Assembly: GCF_000403455.2 (NCBI RefSeq)
Contig: NZ_KE159727.1
Coordinates: 1-64,000 of the forward strand
Length of the DNA stretch: 64,000 nucleotides
Origin: Dorea sp. 5-2
Lineage (GTDB): Bacteria > Bacillota > Clostridia > Lachnospirales > Lachnospiraceae
Direction of reading: 5' to 3'
Made by a program: the position numbers and the translations under genes. Shown here in pieces: positions 25,309 through 34,245 of the stretch (the first letter of the stretch is position 1; each line of letters starts with the position of its first letter). A model generated the notes under the pieces. It ran no database searches, had not been told where the DNA came from, and saw only the letters and a list, made by a program, of their open reading frames with translations.

Positions 25309-27770
25309 TCTTTTTCCCCCTGTTTCACGCTTTCCTCCGGTTTCGTGTTCATCACCCTGAATGTCTTTGTATCGGACGGGTACTTATCCACGAATGGGAT
25401 TACCACGTTGTCAAACAGGATAAGCCCGCTTCCCGGCTCGGAATTGGTCACATGGGCAAGCTGTTTCTCCGACAGCCCTAACTTGTCGGCAAGTATCGCC
25501 TGGTCTTTTGCGTTCTGGTTCAGCAGGTAGACAAAATCGGAGTTACCGAGTATGCCCTCGATCTCCTCCGATTTCAAAAAATCGCCCACGTTCTGCGTCA
25601 AGCCTGTAGGTATGCCGCCCCATTTCCGGAACCTTTTCCAAATCTCCACGGAATAGATTGCTGTCTGCCTTTCCTTTAAAAGCAAATGGAATTCATCACA
25701 ATAGTACCTTGTGGCGATCTTCCTCTCCCGGTTCTGCGACACACGGTTCCAGACCGCATCCTGCACGATCAGCATCCCAAGCTCTTTGAGCTGGTTCCCT
25801 AAATCCCTGATGTCAAAGCACATGATACGGTTCTGGGAATCCACGTTTGTGCGGTGGTTGAAATAATTCTGAGAGCCATGCACATATAAAACAAGGCTGT
25901 TGGCGATCCGCACCGCCTTTTTCTTCGCTTCCTGCCGTAATTCCGGCGCAACGTCCTTCGGCTCATACTTTAACAGGGCGTTATATAAATCTTCCAGTAT
26001 GGGCATATTCTCCGGCATGGGATTTTCAAAATAATCATCATAGATATGCTTGATGCAAGTGTCGATGATGCCCTTTTCGTCATTCTCCAGACCGTTTTTC
26101 CCTCCGGCAATCAGATCACACAGGGTAATGATAAAATCCGATTTCAGCTTTAACGCTTCCCGGTCATTCTTGTGGGAAAGCTGGATATCCATCGGATTCA
26201 GATAGTCTTTTGAATTGGTGGCAAGCCTTACCACCTGCCCGTTCAGAGCGCCTACAAGGGCAAAATACTCTCCTTCCGGGTCACAGACGATAATATCGTC
26301 CTCCGTCATAAGGAAACAGGATAAAATCTCCCTCTTTGCGGAAAAGGACTTCCCGGAGCCGGGTGTGCCGAGGATTACCCCGTTGGGTGTCCGCAGCTTT
26401 TTCCGGTCTGCCATGATCATGTTGTTGCTGAGTGCGTTCAGGCCATAGTAGATTGCCGGGGCAGGCATGAAAAGCTCCTGCGTACAGAACGGAACCAAAA
26501 TCGCCGTACTTTTTGTAGTCAGCACACGCTCAATCCCCGTATCGTTGCAGCCAATGGGCGCACTCGCCATCAACCCCTGCTCCTGTAAATACTGCAAGCA
26601 CCGCAGGTTGCAGTTCGCCTGCTGGATAATGCCCGACACCCGCTGCGTGATGTTCTCTAACGCCCGCTTGCTCCTGCCATAGCAGGTAATGAGGAAAGTC
26701 ACTTTGAGAATTTTCTGGTTGCTGGTGTTCAGATCGTCAAGCAGTTCCAAAGTGTCTTTTTCGTAAGTGATAATGTCCGTGGGCAGTATATCCATGTCAT
26801 AACCGGAGCGTACTGCCTTCTTCTGTTCCTCGATCTTCATTTTCTGGATATTGGTGAGCGCCCCTTTTAACATCTTGATTGCCTTTACCGGGTCCATCGT
26901 CTGCATATGGAGCGTGATCGTCAGGTTATCATCAATGTCAAGGAGCTTCTTTAACAGCTCGTCATTGAACCTGGGCGCAATGATGTCGAGATAATGGACG
27001 CTTCCGTACATCCTCCCCGACTTAAAGCGGCTTGGGTAACGGAAGTCAAACCCCGGAGGAGCTATGTAGTCCTTTACGCTCTTTCCCGACTCCGACAGTT
27101 CCTTAAAAGAAAAACGGAAAGGCTCCATTGTGTCCTGGTTGAAATACTCATGCAGGACACGCAGGCGCTCCTTCCCGTCAAGACTTCTGGCATGGGTGCC
27201 GAGGTTTAGGAAATTCTTTATAACATCGGCTTCTATGCTGCCCAGTTTCGCCTTTGCCTCCTTGTACCCCTTACACTCAATGCCAAAAATAAGGTATTTT
27301 GATTTAATAATCCCGTTATTCCCCTTTGCCGCCTGTTTCTTCAACATCTCCGTGTATTCCTCACGAATGTCGTCAAAATCATCGCCCTGCAGGGGAATGT
27401 CAAACTGGTCTATCAGCGTCTGCTCGTTGACCTGCCTGTTGAACAAAAACAGCTCAAACCGTATGGACGGGTCAAAGTAATTGATGAGCCTGCTGTACTG
27501 CTCTAAAATCTCGCCCTGATCCTCTATCTCCAAAAGGTCATAGTTGATGTCAAAAAACTCGACCATCTTTGTGTAACAGCCGGAAGCCACCTGGCAGATG
27601 CCGTCACGGTACATCTTTTTGAATGTGATTGTTTTCTGCGCCGTATCCGGCTTTTCCTGTTTTCTGTCATTCCCGGCAAGGGTATTTTTTAGCTCCCGTA
27701 ACCGTTTCTTCTCTGAAAAATTAAGCCCCGTTTTTGGCGTGGCTTTGCTGCCCTGCGGCTTTTTCTTCAA
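25305..27770 (-). CDS. virB4: VirB4/TraE-type conjugation ATPase
   Basis: An 821-residue T4SS ATPase that powers channel assembly and substrate passage on the cytoplasmic side. Walker A (LGTPGSGKSFSAK) lies near residue 465, DPEGEY follows near 498, and Walker B is YYCDEFHLLLKE near 690, followed by TQNVGDFL. The N-terminal half is the usual VirB4 N-domain. It overlaps prgI by 50 bp and the radical SAM gene by 4 bp. Length is normal and no damage is seen. Confidence 0.92.
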   Translation of the reverse strand: MKKKPQGSKATPKTGLNFSEKKRLRELKNTLAGNDRKQEKPDTAQKTITFKKMYRDGICQVASGCYTKMVEFFDINYDLLEIEDQGEILEQYSRLINYFDPSIRFELFLFNRQVNEQTLIDQFDIPLQGDDFDDIREEYTEMLKKQAAKGNNGIIKSKYLIFGIECKGYKEAKAKLGSIEADVIKNFLNLGTHARSLDGKERLRVLHEYFNQDTMEPFRFSFKELSESGKSVKDYIAPPGFDFRYPSRFKSGRMYGSVHYLDIIAPRFNDELLKKLLDIDDNLTITLHMQTMDPVKAIKMLKGALTNIQKMKIEEQKKAVRSGYDMDILPTDIITYEKDTLELLDDLNTSNQKILKVTFLITCYGRSKRALENITQRVSGIIQQANCNLRCLQYLQEQGLMASAPIGCNDTGIERVLTTKSTAILVPFCTQELFMPAPAIYYGLNALSNNMIMADRKKLRTPNGVILGTPGSGKSFSAKREILSCFLMTEDDIIVCDPEGEYFALVGALNGQVVRLATNSKDYLNPMDIQLSHKNDREALKLKSDFIITLCDLIAGGKNGLENDEKGIIDTCIKHIYDDYFENPMPENMPILEDLYNALLKYEPKDVAPELRQEAKKKAVRIANSLVLYVHGSQNYFNHRTNVDSQNRIMCFDIRDLGNQLKELGMLIVQDAVWNRVSQNRERKIATRYYCDEFHLLLKERQTAIYSVEIWKRFRKWGGIPTGLTQNVGDFLKSEEIEGILGNSDFVYLLNQNAKDQAILADKLGLSEKQLAHVTNSEPGSGLILFDNVVIPFVDKYPSDTKTFRVMNTKPEESVKQGEKE

Positions 27771-28152
27771 GATAACGCACCTCCTTCTTTAATTTCTCCC
27801 GTTCCTCCAACTGCTTGTAGAGGTTTTCCGATTTATAAGGGCGAATCCCCGGCGTGAGCAGCTTCTGCCGTACCATGAAGTACAGAATCTTCTCTGCCGG
27901 GAACCCGTCTTTTTCATACATTGCCAAAAAGAAAAACGGCAGCATGAGCGCTACCATGATGAGCGCCGAAGCCTGTGTTCCCAATACGCCTTTTGTCACA
28001 AGGTAAAAAGGGATTCCCACAGCCGCTGCGCCGCCGAAGCAGATAAGCTGGCGTTTGGTAAGGTTCATCGCCACCTTTGTCTTGATGCCGCTTAAATTTT
28101 TGGGCACTGCTACCGATATTGCCATAAGCATTCTGGCCGGAAATGATTTCAT
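27721..28152 (-). CDS. prgI: PrgI-family membrane protein
   Basis: A 143-residue protein with two adjacent hydrophobic segments (RQLICFGGAAAVGIPFYLVT and LIMVALMLPFFFLAMY) after an N-terminal AVPKNLSGIKTKVAMNLTKR, the typical start of PrgI proteins. PrgI is a VirB3-like partner of VirB4 in Gram-positive T4SS. GGAGGAA precedes the ATG at 28152; an in-frame Met ten codons in lacks a good site. The C-terminus is a Lys/Glu coiled tail that overlaps the virB4 start. Confidence 0.8.
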   Translation of the reverse strand: MKSFPARMLMAISVAVPKNLSGIKTKVAMNLTKRQLICFGGAAAVGIPFYLVTKGVLGTQASALIMVALMLPFFFLAMYEKDGFPAEKILYFMVRQKLLTPGIRPYKSENLYKQLEEREKLKKEVRYLEEKAAGQQSHAKNGA

Positions 28153-28196
28153 TCCGGCATTTCCTCCTTCCTGCTGTTATTAAAATTCCGGTCTGG

Positions 28197-29069
28197 CTAA
28201 TGGGCATTCAGCACACTTTTACTGAGCGAACCTGTCTTGAACAGGCTGAAGCAAAGGATAACGGTATATGCCGCCACCGACCAGAGCGCCGTGTGCAGGT
28301 TGCCCGCCACCGCAACACTGGCAACGAGTACCGAATAGATGCCCACGCAGACCATAATGAAAAATCCCTGAAACGCAAGGGCGCAAAGCCCTTTGATATA
28401 ATTGTTGCCGATGCTGCCCCATTCCCGGTTGCTCAAAGTGGCAAAGGGAACCGGAGCCACTGAAATATAAAGGTATATCTCTATCATGCGCCCATATAAA
28501 ACGACGGTGATGAGGACGGACATGATTTTCATACACAAGCTGACGATCATGGTTTCTATCCCAAGCCCGATCAGTTCGCCAATGCCCATAGTGGAAAGCT
28601 GGTTGTTGAACATGGTGGTAAGCGTGGACGTCACGTCAATGCTCGTGGAGCCTGATATGACGCCCGCCGCATTGGTCACGATATGGTTGCCCACATCGAA
28701 AACCGCCATCGTGATGTCAAAAGTCTTGCTGAGTAACATCACGGCGATACACGCTTTCACGAGGTAGCGGAAAAAGAACTCGCTCCCTACCTCGTGCATA
28801 TTGTTTTTGTCCATTACCATTGCTATCAGTTCATAACACAGGATTGCGCTGATGATAAGCCCCGCTATGGGTATCATGACATTCTCTGAAAGGTTCCGGA
28901 TCATGGAAAAAATACTCCCATTCCATGCGCTGGGTGTCTGCCCGACTTCCCCGGCAATCTCGCCCACTTTTGTATTCACGTCCGTGAACATCGTGCCGAG
29001 GTTGTCAAGCACCCACCCTTGCAGCATTTCCTTTATAAATTCAGTGATTTTGTCAATGATCGCACCCAT
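28197..29069 (-). CDS. TrbL/VirB6-like polytopic membrane protein
   Basis: A 290-residue integral membrane protein with about six hydrophobic segments (IAGLIISAILCYELIAMVMD; MKIMSVLITVVLYGRMIEIY; LYISVAPVPFATLSNREWGS). It matches the TrbL/VirB6-like component found between Maff2 and PrgI genes in Tn1549-type systems and probably forms the inner-membrane channel core. The N-terminal 60 residues are amphipathic (IIDKITEFIKEMLQGWVLDN). Confidence 0.82.
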   Translation of the reverse strand: MGAIIDKITEFIKEMLQGWVLDNLGTMFTDVNTKVGEIAGEVGQTPSAWNGSIFSMIRNLSENVMIPIAGLIISAILCYELIAMVMDKNNMHEVGSEFFFRYLVKACIAVMLLSKTFDITMAVFDVGNHIVTNAAGVISGSTSIDVTSTLTTMFNNQLSTMGIGELIGLGIETMIVSLCMKIMSVLITVVLYGRMIEIYLYISVAPVPFATLSNREWGSIGNNYIKGLCALAFQGFFIMVCVGIYSVLVASVAVAGNLHTALWSVAAYTVILCFSLFKTGSLSKSVLNAH

Positions 29070-29072
29070 GAA

Positions 29073-29288
29073 TTATGAGAACAGTGTTGTAAGCTGTGGA
29101 ATCACCGTCTGCGCCACAATTACAATACCGCCGCCCGCCATCAACTGCTTGATCCCCTGGCTTTTTGCTCCAGGGTTATCATTCCCATATCCCTCAAGCA
29201 GATTGATAACGCCCCATACTGCCACGCCTGCGCCGATTGCTGTTACGACTGTCTTTAATCCTGTTACCGCTGTTGTGAAAAAACTCAT
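29073..29288 (-). CDS. Maff2-family small membrane protein
   Basis: A 71-residue protein (MSFFTTAVTGLKTVVTAIGA...) with two hydrophobic stretches around a hydrophilic YGNDNPGAKSQGIK loop, the Maff2 pattern, resembling a VirB2/pilin-like subunit. The start at 29288 follows GAAAGAGGTAGAAAA; the longer frame upstream has no ribosome site. It ends 3 bp before the TrbL-like gene. Confidence 0.85.
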   Translation of the reverse strand: MSFFTTAVTGLKTVVTAIGAGVAVWGVINLLEGYGNDNPGAKSQGIKQLMAGGGIVIVAQTVIPQLTTLFS

Positions 29289-29545
29289 TTTTCTACCTCT
29301 TTCTTTCCTTAAATTTGATTTTTTGATAAAGAAAGAGCTTTGATATGTAAATCCCCCGCCCTTTGTGGTACAATAAGGGCAGGGGAATCCTTTTGGAGAA
29401 CCCCGTGCGGGCATCCGGTACATTCTGTTTGGCGATAGGCTGTGCCGGGTGTCCTGTTTTGTCCGTTCCCAAAGTACATACAAAACTCCTGATTTTGGCT
29501 TTATGCCAAAGGTTTACAAGTTCCATATTCAGTTGTCGTTTTGTA
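29289..29545. other. Gap between the T4CP and Maff2 genes, no clear gene
   Basis: A minus-strand frame of about 77 codons (MELVNLWHKAKIRSFVCTLG...) runs through here from 29526, but it has no convincing ribosome site and no domain I recognise. The stretch separates two otherwise tightly packed operon genes and carries a dispersed palindrome at its upstream edge. Confidence 0.3.
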
Positions 29546-29568
29546 CTTCTGGACACAATGTCCAGAAG
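29546..29568. repeat. SGHDV palindrome after the T4CP stop codon
   Basis: CTTCTGGACAC / ATGTCCAGAAG around one base, with a single arm mismatch. It lies 3 bp downstream of the T4CP stop codon (minus strand). Confidence 0.85.
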
Positions 29569-29571
29569 CCG

Positions 29572-31443
29572 TTACTCAGTTGTAGTTGGGGAATTATCCT
29601 CCTGCCCGCTGACTTCCCCGCAGTCAAACGATTCATCCACCTCTGTATTTGGAGTAACTTTCATGTGCTGTAAATGCTTCACATAGTCCTCAATGTCAAA
29701 GGTGTTTTTCGGGTCATAATCGGACAGCTCTTTGTACCTGCTATGCTTCGTTATATCGAATTTATCCGAGAAGAATGGTCTCACGCCTCTAAGCTGCATG
29801 ATACATTTCCCGCCGTCCATGACCGCAATCTCATCCTGGCTCATCAGCGCCTTCCCGGTCTTTTGGTAATTCAGACCGTAGGACTGTGATGTACCCCTTG
29901 TATCGGAGGTGTTGTAAAGGTCAATGGTTTCCTTTCCTAAAACATCTTCCAGTTCTTTGAGCGTGGTCTTTTCCTTCCCTCCGAGGAATAACGTAGTGTC
30001 ACAATTCCCTTCAATGGTGTCAGCGTTGTCCTTATAAATCGCCTTTAGCTGAGATTTTGACTGTAAAATGATAGATGCCGATATTTCCCTGCTCCGGATT
30101 GTGGCAATCAGCTTCTCAAACTGCGGAATCTGACCGATGTTCGCAAACTCATCCAGCAGCATCCTCACATGAATCGGGAGCCTGCCGTTATAAACATCAT
30201 CCGCCTTGTCACAGAGCAGGTTAAAGAGCTGCGAATACATGATCGACACCACGAAATTAAATGTGGCGTCCGTATCTGAAATAATGACGAACAATGCTGT
30301 TTTCTGTTCCCCAAGCGTGTCAAGTTCCAGATCGTCATACTCCATAAGGTCACGCAGCTCTTTAATGTCAAATGGCGCTAACCTTGCGCCGCAGCTAATC
30401 AGGATAGATTTAGCTGTCTTGCCCGCCGCAAGTTTGTACTTTTTATATTGGCGGACAGCGAAGTGATTCGGGTCTTTTTCCTCCAGTTCGTCAAACAGCA
30501 GGTCAACGGCGTTTTTAAAATTCTCGTCATCTTCCCTCGCTTCGCTTGCATCAATCATATCAATCAGCATGGCGAAATTCTGTTCTTCTTCCGGGGCTTC
30601 ATACCAGATATAGGCGATAAGCGCCGTGTAATACAGCTTTTCCGCTTTCACCCAGAAATCCTCGCCGGATTGCTGCCCCTCCCCTTTGGTGTTGACTATA
30701 ATCGTGTTTACGAGTTTCAGAATGTCCTTCTCGCTCCGTAAATAGGCGAAAGGATTGTAGTGCATGGACTTTGCAAAGTTTATGGTATTGAGGACTTTTA
30801 TCTTATATTTTCCCCGTTTCAGCATCTTTCCGACCTCGCATAAAACTGTGCCTTTCGGGTCAGTTACCACGAATGAGCTGTGCATCTGCATCAGGTTCGG
30901 TTTCACAAAAAATCTGGTCTTGCCGGAGCCGGAACCGCCTATCACAAGGATATTTTTATTCCTTGCATATTTTGGCTGTTTCGGCCTGCCTGACATCATC
31001 AGCCTCTCCGTCTGCGTCAGCAGGATATTGTTCTCAAACACGGAATCCATGTAAGGCTCTATGTCCTTTGCGTTGCCCCACCTGGCAGAACCGTACTCCC
31101 TGCCATGCCGGAACTTCTTGGCGTTCTTTGCTTTGAAATATACCGCAAGCCGTAAAGCGATGCCGCAGCACACCCCGATCAGAAGGTCACTCGGATAGAA
31201 ACTCGGCAGTGGATTGGAAAATAAACCTTCCAGCCCCGCCATGACTTCCATCATCTTTGCGGAAGCATCCTGCCCCGGCGATACCCGCCACAAACACGCT
31301 ATCTTGTCACAGAAGTATCCGGCAAGCACATAGGGGAGGTTCATCAGGACAAGTTTCTTTTTGTCTACATTCCCGGTCTTTGCCTTGATATTTTCAGGAA
31401 TGGATTTTAAGTCTTTGGCTATGCCGTTTATGATATTGCTCAT
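29572..31443 (-). CDS. VirD4/TraG-type coupling protein
   Basis: A 623-residue T4CP that brings the relaxosome to the channel. Two N-terminal membrane segments (NLPYVLAGYFCDKIACLW near 35-52; DLLIGVCCGIALRLAVYFKA near 86-105) precede Walker A GGSGSGKT (169-176). Walker B MLLDEFANIGQIP lies near 415, and the sensor stretch FLGGKEKTTLKELEDVLGKE follows near 490. The C-terminus is acidic. It overlaps the PcfB gene by 4 bp, matching the PcfB-PcfC pairing known from pCF10-type systems. Confidence 0.93.
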   Translation of the reverse strand: MSNIINGIAKDLKSIPENIKAKTGNVDKKKLVLMNLPYVLAGYFCDKIACLWRVSPGQDASAKMMEVMAGLEGLFSNPLPSFYPSDLLIGVCCGIALRLAVYFKAKNAKKFRHGREYGSARWGNAKDIEPYMDSVFENNILLTQTERLMMSGRPKQPKYARNKNILVIGGSGSGKTRFFVKPNLMQMHSSFVVTDPKGTVLCEVGKMLKRGKYKIKVLNTINFAKSMHYNPFAYLRSEKDILKLVNTIIVNTKGEGQQSGEDFWVKAEKLYYTALIAYIWYEAPEEEQNFAMLIDMIDASEAREDDENFKNAVDLLFDELEEKDPNHFAVRQYKKYKLAAGKTAKSILISCGARLAPFDIKELRDLMEYDDLELDTLGEQKTALFVIISDTDATFNFVVSIMYSQLFNLLCDKADDVYNGRLPIHVRMLLDEFANIGQIPQFEKLIATIRSREISASIILQSKSQLKAIYKDNADTIEGNCDTTLFLGGKEKTTLKELEDVLGKETIDLYNTSDTRGTSQSYGLNYQKTGKALMSQDEIAVMDGGKCIMQLRGVRPFFSDKFDITKHSRYKELSDYDPKNTFDIEDYVKHLQHMKVTPNTEVDESFDCGEVSGQEDNSPTTTE

Positions 31444-31916
31444 AGGCTCTGCCCCCTGTCCTTGTTTTTCTCCCGGCTCCGTTCCCGGTTCTTGTCCTGC
31501 GATACTGCGTCCTTGAAATGGTTCAGTTTCTCCCGTAGGGAAACCCTGCCTTTCTTTTTTTCATTACCATAAACAAATTCTTTGAATGCCTGTGCGATTG
31601 CGTCTGCATCCCTGCCCTTGAAAAGCACCACATATTTTGGCGGTGCGGTTGTCTTGTCTTTCTTTATGGCAAAATCAACATTATACTTTTTTGCCACACG
31701 CTCAAATGACTTGATGTTGCCGTCCGTGATTTCGATGGACGATGCCCCCACGCCCTCTCCAATGAGCTTTTTCACAGAAGTTTTTCCATGCGTTCTCTGC
31801 GCTTTCTGCTTACGGTGGTTCAGGTACATCTTCATCGCCGCTTTCAGCACGTTGGCATCCAGCTTTGCCGTCTTTATCACAAGGGCAATCGTTTTTTGTG
31901 TCACTTCCTCCTGCAT
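31440..31916 (-). CDS. pcfB: PcfB-family conjugation accessory protein
   Basis: A 158-residue protein of the PcfB/DUF3801 family: N-terminal EEVTQKTIALVIKTAKLDAN, central HGKTSVKKLIGEGVGASSIE and YVVLFKGRDADAIAQAFKEF, then a very basic tail (SREKNKDRGQSL). PcfB acts as an adaptor between the relaxosome and the coupling protein in pCF10. Here it directly precedes and overlaps the T4CP gene. Confidence 0.85.
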   Translation of the reverse strand: MQEEVTQKTIALVIKTAKLDANVLKAAMKMYLNHRKQKAQRTHGKTSVKKLIGEGVGASSIEITDGNIKSFERVAKKYNVDFAIKKDKTTAPPKYVVLFKGRDADAIAQAFKEFVYGNEKKKGRVSLREKLNHFKDAVSQDKNRERSREKNKDRGQSL

Positions 31917-31955
31917 GAAGCACCTCCCTGTTATATTTCCGGGAAAATCCGTGTA

Positions 31956-32015
31956 CTAAGGCGGAATCCCCCGGCAGATAATGTCATAGACAATCTTCAC
32001 TTTAAAATACGCCAT
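31956..32015 (-). CDS. Possible 19-residue peptide
   Basis: MAYFKVKIVYDIICRGIPP with a good ribosome site (GGAAGGAGAACT). It lies alone between a dispersed palindrome and pcfB, in operon direction, and could be a leader that couples translation into pcfB or the stub of a lost gene. I recognise no family. Confidence 0.35.
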   Translation of the reverse strand: MAYFKVKIVYDIICRGIPP

Positions 32016-32029
32016 AGTTCTCCTTCCCA

Positions 32030-32052
32030 CTTCTGGACATCGTGTCCAAAAG
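32030..32052. repeat. SGHDV palindrome after a stop codon
   Basis: CTTCTGGACAT / GTGTCCAAAAG, a diverged copy with two arm changes. It abuts the stop codon of the upstream unknown gene at 32053. Confidence 0.8.
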
Positions 32053-32484
32053 TTACGGTAACAGGCACTCTGTCCTGATATAATCCTCATATACCTTTAA
32101 TTCCATTTCTGCATCCGTATCATGGGATAAACAGATTCCGGTAAACCCGCAAAGGCTGTCAGCGGTCAGGAAATCTTGATAGAGCCTGCCAAAATCAGCG
32201 GCAAATTTCTCTATGATCTGTTCATGGCTGTCCTCCGGGCAGAGCTGGTAATAAATTTTCCTTCCGCTGCACTTTCCCCGCATATCCGAAAGAAAATAAT
32301 TCATCTCTCCTGACTGTTTTACCGAAACCTGTATACAGTTGCCCCTCCTCCTTAACTGAAAGCAGGTAACACTACGCCTTGTGGAAACTGTAATGTTGGG
32401 ATTCACGCCCGCTTTCCCACAGGCTTCCGCTATTTTCCCCAATAATGCCACGACCGCTCTTTTCTGAAAATCCACCTTTTCCAT
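32053..32484 (-). CDS. Conserved element protein of unknown function
   Basis: A 143-residue protein starting MEKVDFQKRAVVALLGKIAE; the start at 32484 follows AGGAAGAAGA. An upstream in-frame extension would read through a dispersed palindrome as SGHDV and is rejected. The central part (CIQVSVKQSGEMNYFLSDMR) suggests a beta sheet. I recognise no function. Position between the replication genes and pcfB is typical for element housekeeping genes. Confidence 0.6.
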   Translation of the reverse strand: MEKVDFQKRAVVALLGKIAEACGKAGVNPNITVSTRRSVTCFQLRRRGNCIQVSVKQSGEMNYFLSDMRGKCSGRKIYYQLCPEDSHEQIIEKFAADFGRLYQDFLTADSLCGFTGICLSHDTDAEMELKVYEDYIRTECLLP

Positions 32485-32499
32485 TCTTCTTCCTTTCCA

Positions 32500-32522
32500 C
32501 CTCTGGACATCGTGTCCAGAAG
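32500..32522. repeat. SGHDV palindrome after a stop codon
   Basis: CCTCTGGACAT / GTGTCCAGAAG, 3 bp downstream of the stop codon of the gene at 32526-33188 and upstream of the next ribosome site. Confidence 0.85.
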
Positions 32523-32525
32523 TTA

Positions 32526-33188
32526 TCATTTTTCATTAAAGCAGTAGATTGTGTGCAGGTTCGCAGACAGCTCATTGCCCATATACCCCACATCATCAAG
32601 CAATAATGCCTGGAACAGCACATCGCCCACACCGTCAAGCAGCACAATCCTCTGCTCCGGCTCCGTAAGGTGTCCGTATTCCACCCCATCCGAAACAACG
32701 GATTTCCTTGCCGCTTCACAATGGGTAAACAAGCCGAGGATATATTTGTTTGACATGATAAACGCATAGGTTTCCTGCCCGTCATGTGTCATGCGGCATT
32801 TCTCCGCCTCCCCTTCTGGAAGCGTGAAGATACACCGCACCGTTTCCAGACAAAGCCCGCTTTCATAATCCGGCTGTAACCGCTTCTTGTAACGCTGCAC
32901 CCTCGCATAAATCCCCTCCCGGTCTATGACGGAATGGGTGCGCTTAAATTGCGGCTTTTTGCAGAGGATATCCAAATCCATATACACGTTGTTGATTATG
33001 GTTTTCTCTGCGTACTGCCGGAATGATCTTAACCTCAGCAGATAAGCAAGCGCCTCGTCCAGCTTTTCCTCCGATGTAATGGACTGGAAAGGCTTGCCGC
33101 CAAACTCCAGCCTGTCAAACATAAGCGGGCAGCTTCCCTTTTTCGCTTCACGCTCCATTACCCGCCTGACATCCCGCAATGATTCCAT
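32526..33188 (-). CDS. Conserved element protein of unknown function
   Basis: A 220-residue protein (MESLRDVRRVMEREAKKGSC...) with Cys and His scattered without a zinc pattern. Two regions look structured: LMFDRLEFGGKPFQSITSEE near 23-42 and YLLRLRSFRQYAEKTIINNV near 49-68, the latter helical. No catalytic motif is visible. It is the first gene after the structured intergenic region at 33189-33411, so it may head a transcript. Confidence 0.55.
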   Translation of the reverse strand: MESLRDVRRVMEREAKKGSCPLMFDRLEFGGKPFQSITSEEKLDEALAYLLRLRSFRQYAEKTIINNVYMDLDILCKKPQFKRTHSVIDREGIYARVQRYKKRLQPDYESGLCLETVRCIFTLPEGEAEKCRMTHDGQETYAFIMSNKYILGLFTHCEAARKSVVSDGVEYGHLTEPEQRIVLLDGVGDVLFQALLLDDVGYMGNELSANLHTIYCFNEK

Positions 33189-33411
33189 TTCTATCTCCTT
33201 TCCCGTTTCCCGATGCGCTGACCGGAAACAATAAAAAGGGCAGCTACAAATCTACTGACTCATAACCGCCCTTACACTGTTCTGTATTTATCTTTTTTAA
33301 TACAGGGGTCTTCCACCCCCGTACCCCTGGAAACCTTGCCGGAAATGTGATTGAAAAGATAATCACATTTCCAACAAGGCTGAAAGTGCCACCCGCCACG
33401 CTCTGGCAGGC
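33189..33411. other. Structured non-coding region with oriT-like motif
   Basis: On the minus strand a hairpin with CCTTG/CAAGG outer arms and a 12-bp inner stem (GGAAATGTGATT / AATCACATTTCC) is followed by TTCCAGGGGTACGGGGGTGG and AAGACCCC. The motif part spans 33305-33340 and the whole structure 33305-33379. The same layout recurs at 41719-41793. I infer an element transfer origin; no gene fits here. Confidence 0.5.
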
Positions 33412-33780
33412 TCATTTTATTTCTACTCCCGCTGCTTCTGCGAAATGCCGCTTCCTGCCCATAAGTTCATTCTGCTTTTCTTCCGGTAACTGCCTGAAAA
33501 TATCATCATAGTCAATATCCTCTATTTTCATTTTCCTCGCAAGCATGATGAGCTGTGTATACAGCCATTCTTCCCACAGGTCATTAAACAGCGCCTGGCT
33601 GTCCGTGAAAGTAAAATCATTCTCAAATCCTGTTGGCGGCGTGTAATATTGCAGCTTTACGAAGCCATATCTGCCAACATCAACCACCACCACGTCCACA
33701 TCTTCCAGCTCCGCAAAGGCATCCGCCACTCTCCGGCATTTTTCCCGTTCTTCCTCTGTAATGTATGCTTTTTTATCCAT
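33412..33780 (-). CDS. Conserved element protein of unknown function
   Basis: A 122-residue acidic protein (MDKKAYITEEEREKCRRVAD...) with DVDVVVVDVGRYGFVKLQYY near 27-46, suggesting a small alpha/beta fold, and a helical C-terminus. AAGGAGATGAAAGG precedes the ATG. No function can be assigned. It is downstream of a similar-sized unknown gene and upstream of the structured intergenic region. Confidence 0.6.
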   Translation of the reverse strand: MDKKAYITEEEREKCRRVADAFAELEDVDVVVVDVGRYGFVKLQYYTPPTGFENDFTFTDSQALFNDLWEEWLYTQLIMLARKMKIEDIDYDDIFRQLPEEKQNELMGRKRHFAEAAGVEIK

Positions 33781-33808
33781 AAGCCTTTCATCTCCTTACA
33801 CATATTTT

Positions 33809-34132
33809 CTATACCCCTGGCAGAATGTCAAGCCTTGCCATCCTCTCCATAAAGGTTTCATCCGGCTCAAACTCCCGCAAAAGGGAAGTGTCAGCGAAGA
33901 TAAACCTTTCTTTATATTGGTTCATAATATCCATCAGCATCAGGAAACATTCATGATGATAGAGGAAACTGGCAAGGCAGAGCAGTTCACTGTCCTTTAA
34001 TTCCCCTGCCCTGAAATAATTTTCAAAATCATAATGGTCTGCAAATTTACAGAAAGCCAGTTTTTCCAGCAGCAATGCTTTTCCCATTCCATCCAGTTCC
34101 TCATATCTTTTCCTCAGTTCTTTTTTATCCAT
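33809..34132 (-). CDS. Small conserved element protein
   Basis: A 107-residue protein starting MDKKELRKRYEELDGMGKAL, set by AAAGGAGAACAGCAGG upstream. It is all-helical by appearance (ELLCLASFLYHHECFLMLMD). Function unknown. It faces the divergent small HTH gene at 34246; the about 110 bp between them must hold both promoters. Confidence 0.55.
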   Translation of the reverse strand: MDKKELRKRYEELDGMGKALLLEKLAFCKFADHYDFENYFRAGELKDSELLCLASFLYHHECFLMLMDIMNQYKERFIFADTSLLREFEPDETFMERMARLDILPGV

Positions 34133-34245
34133 CCTGCTGTTCTCCTTTGCTTTTTCATCTCCATTTTTAGTAACTATAACCATCTCCATTATAGGAGCAT
34201 AATAAAACATATTCAATAAGGAGCTGAAAGGAAATATCGCAAATT

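Noticed and set aside
27721..28207. Alternative minus-strand frame of about 97 codons (MPISQTGILITAGR...) over prgI
   Set aside because: Overlaps the well-supported PrgI frame and shows no family signal.
32485..32529. Longer start (MITSGHDVQRWKGRR) for the gene at 32053-32484
   Set aside because: The extension is only translated palindrome; a better ribosome site precedes the inner Met.
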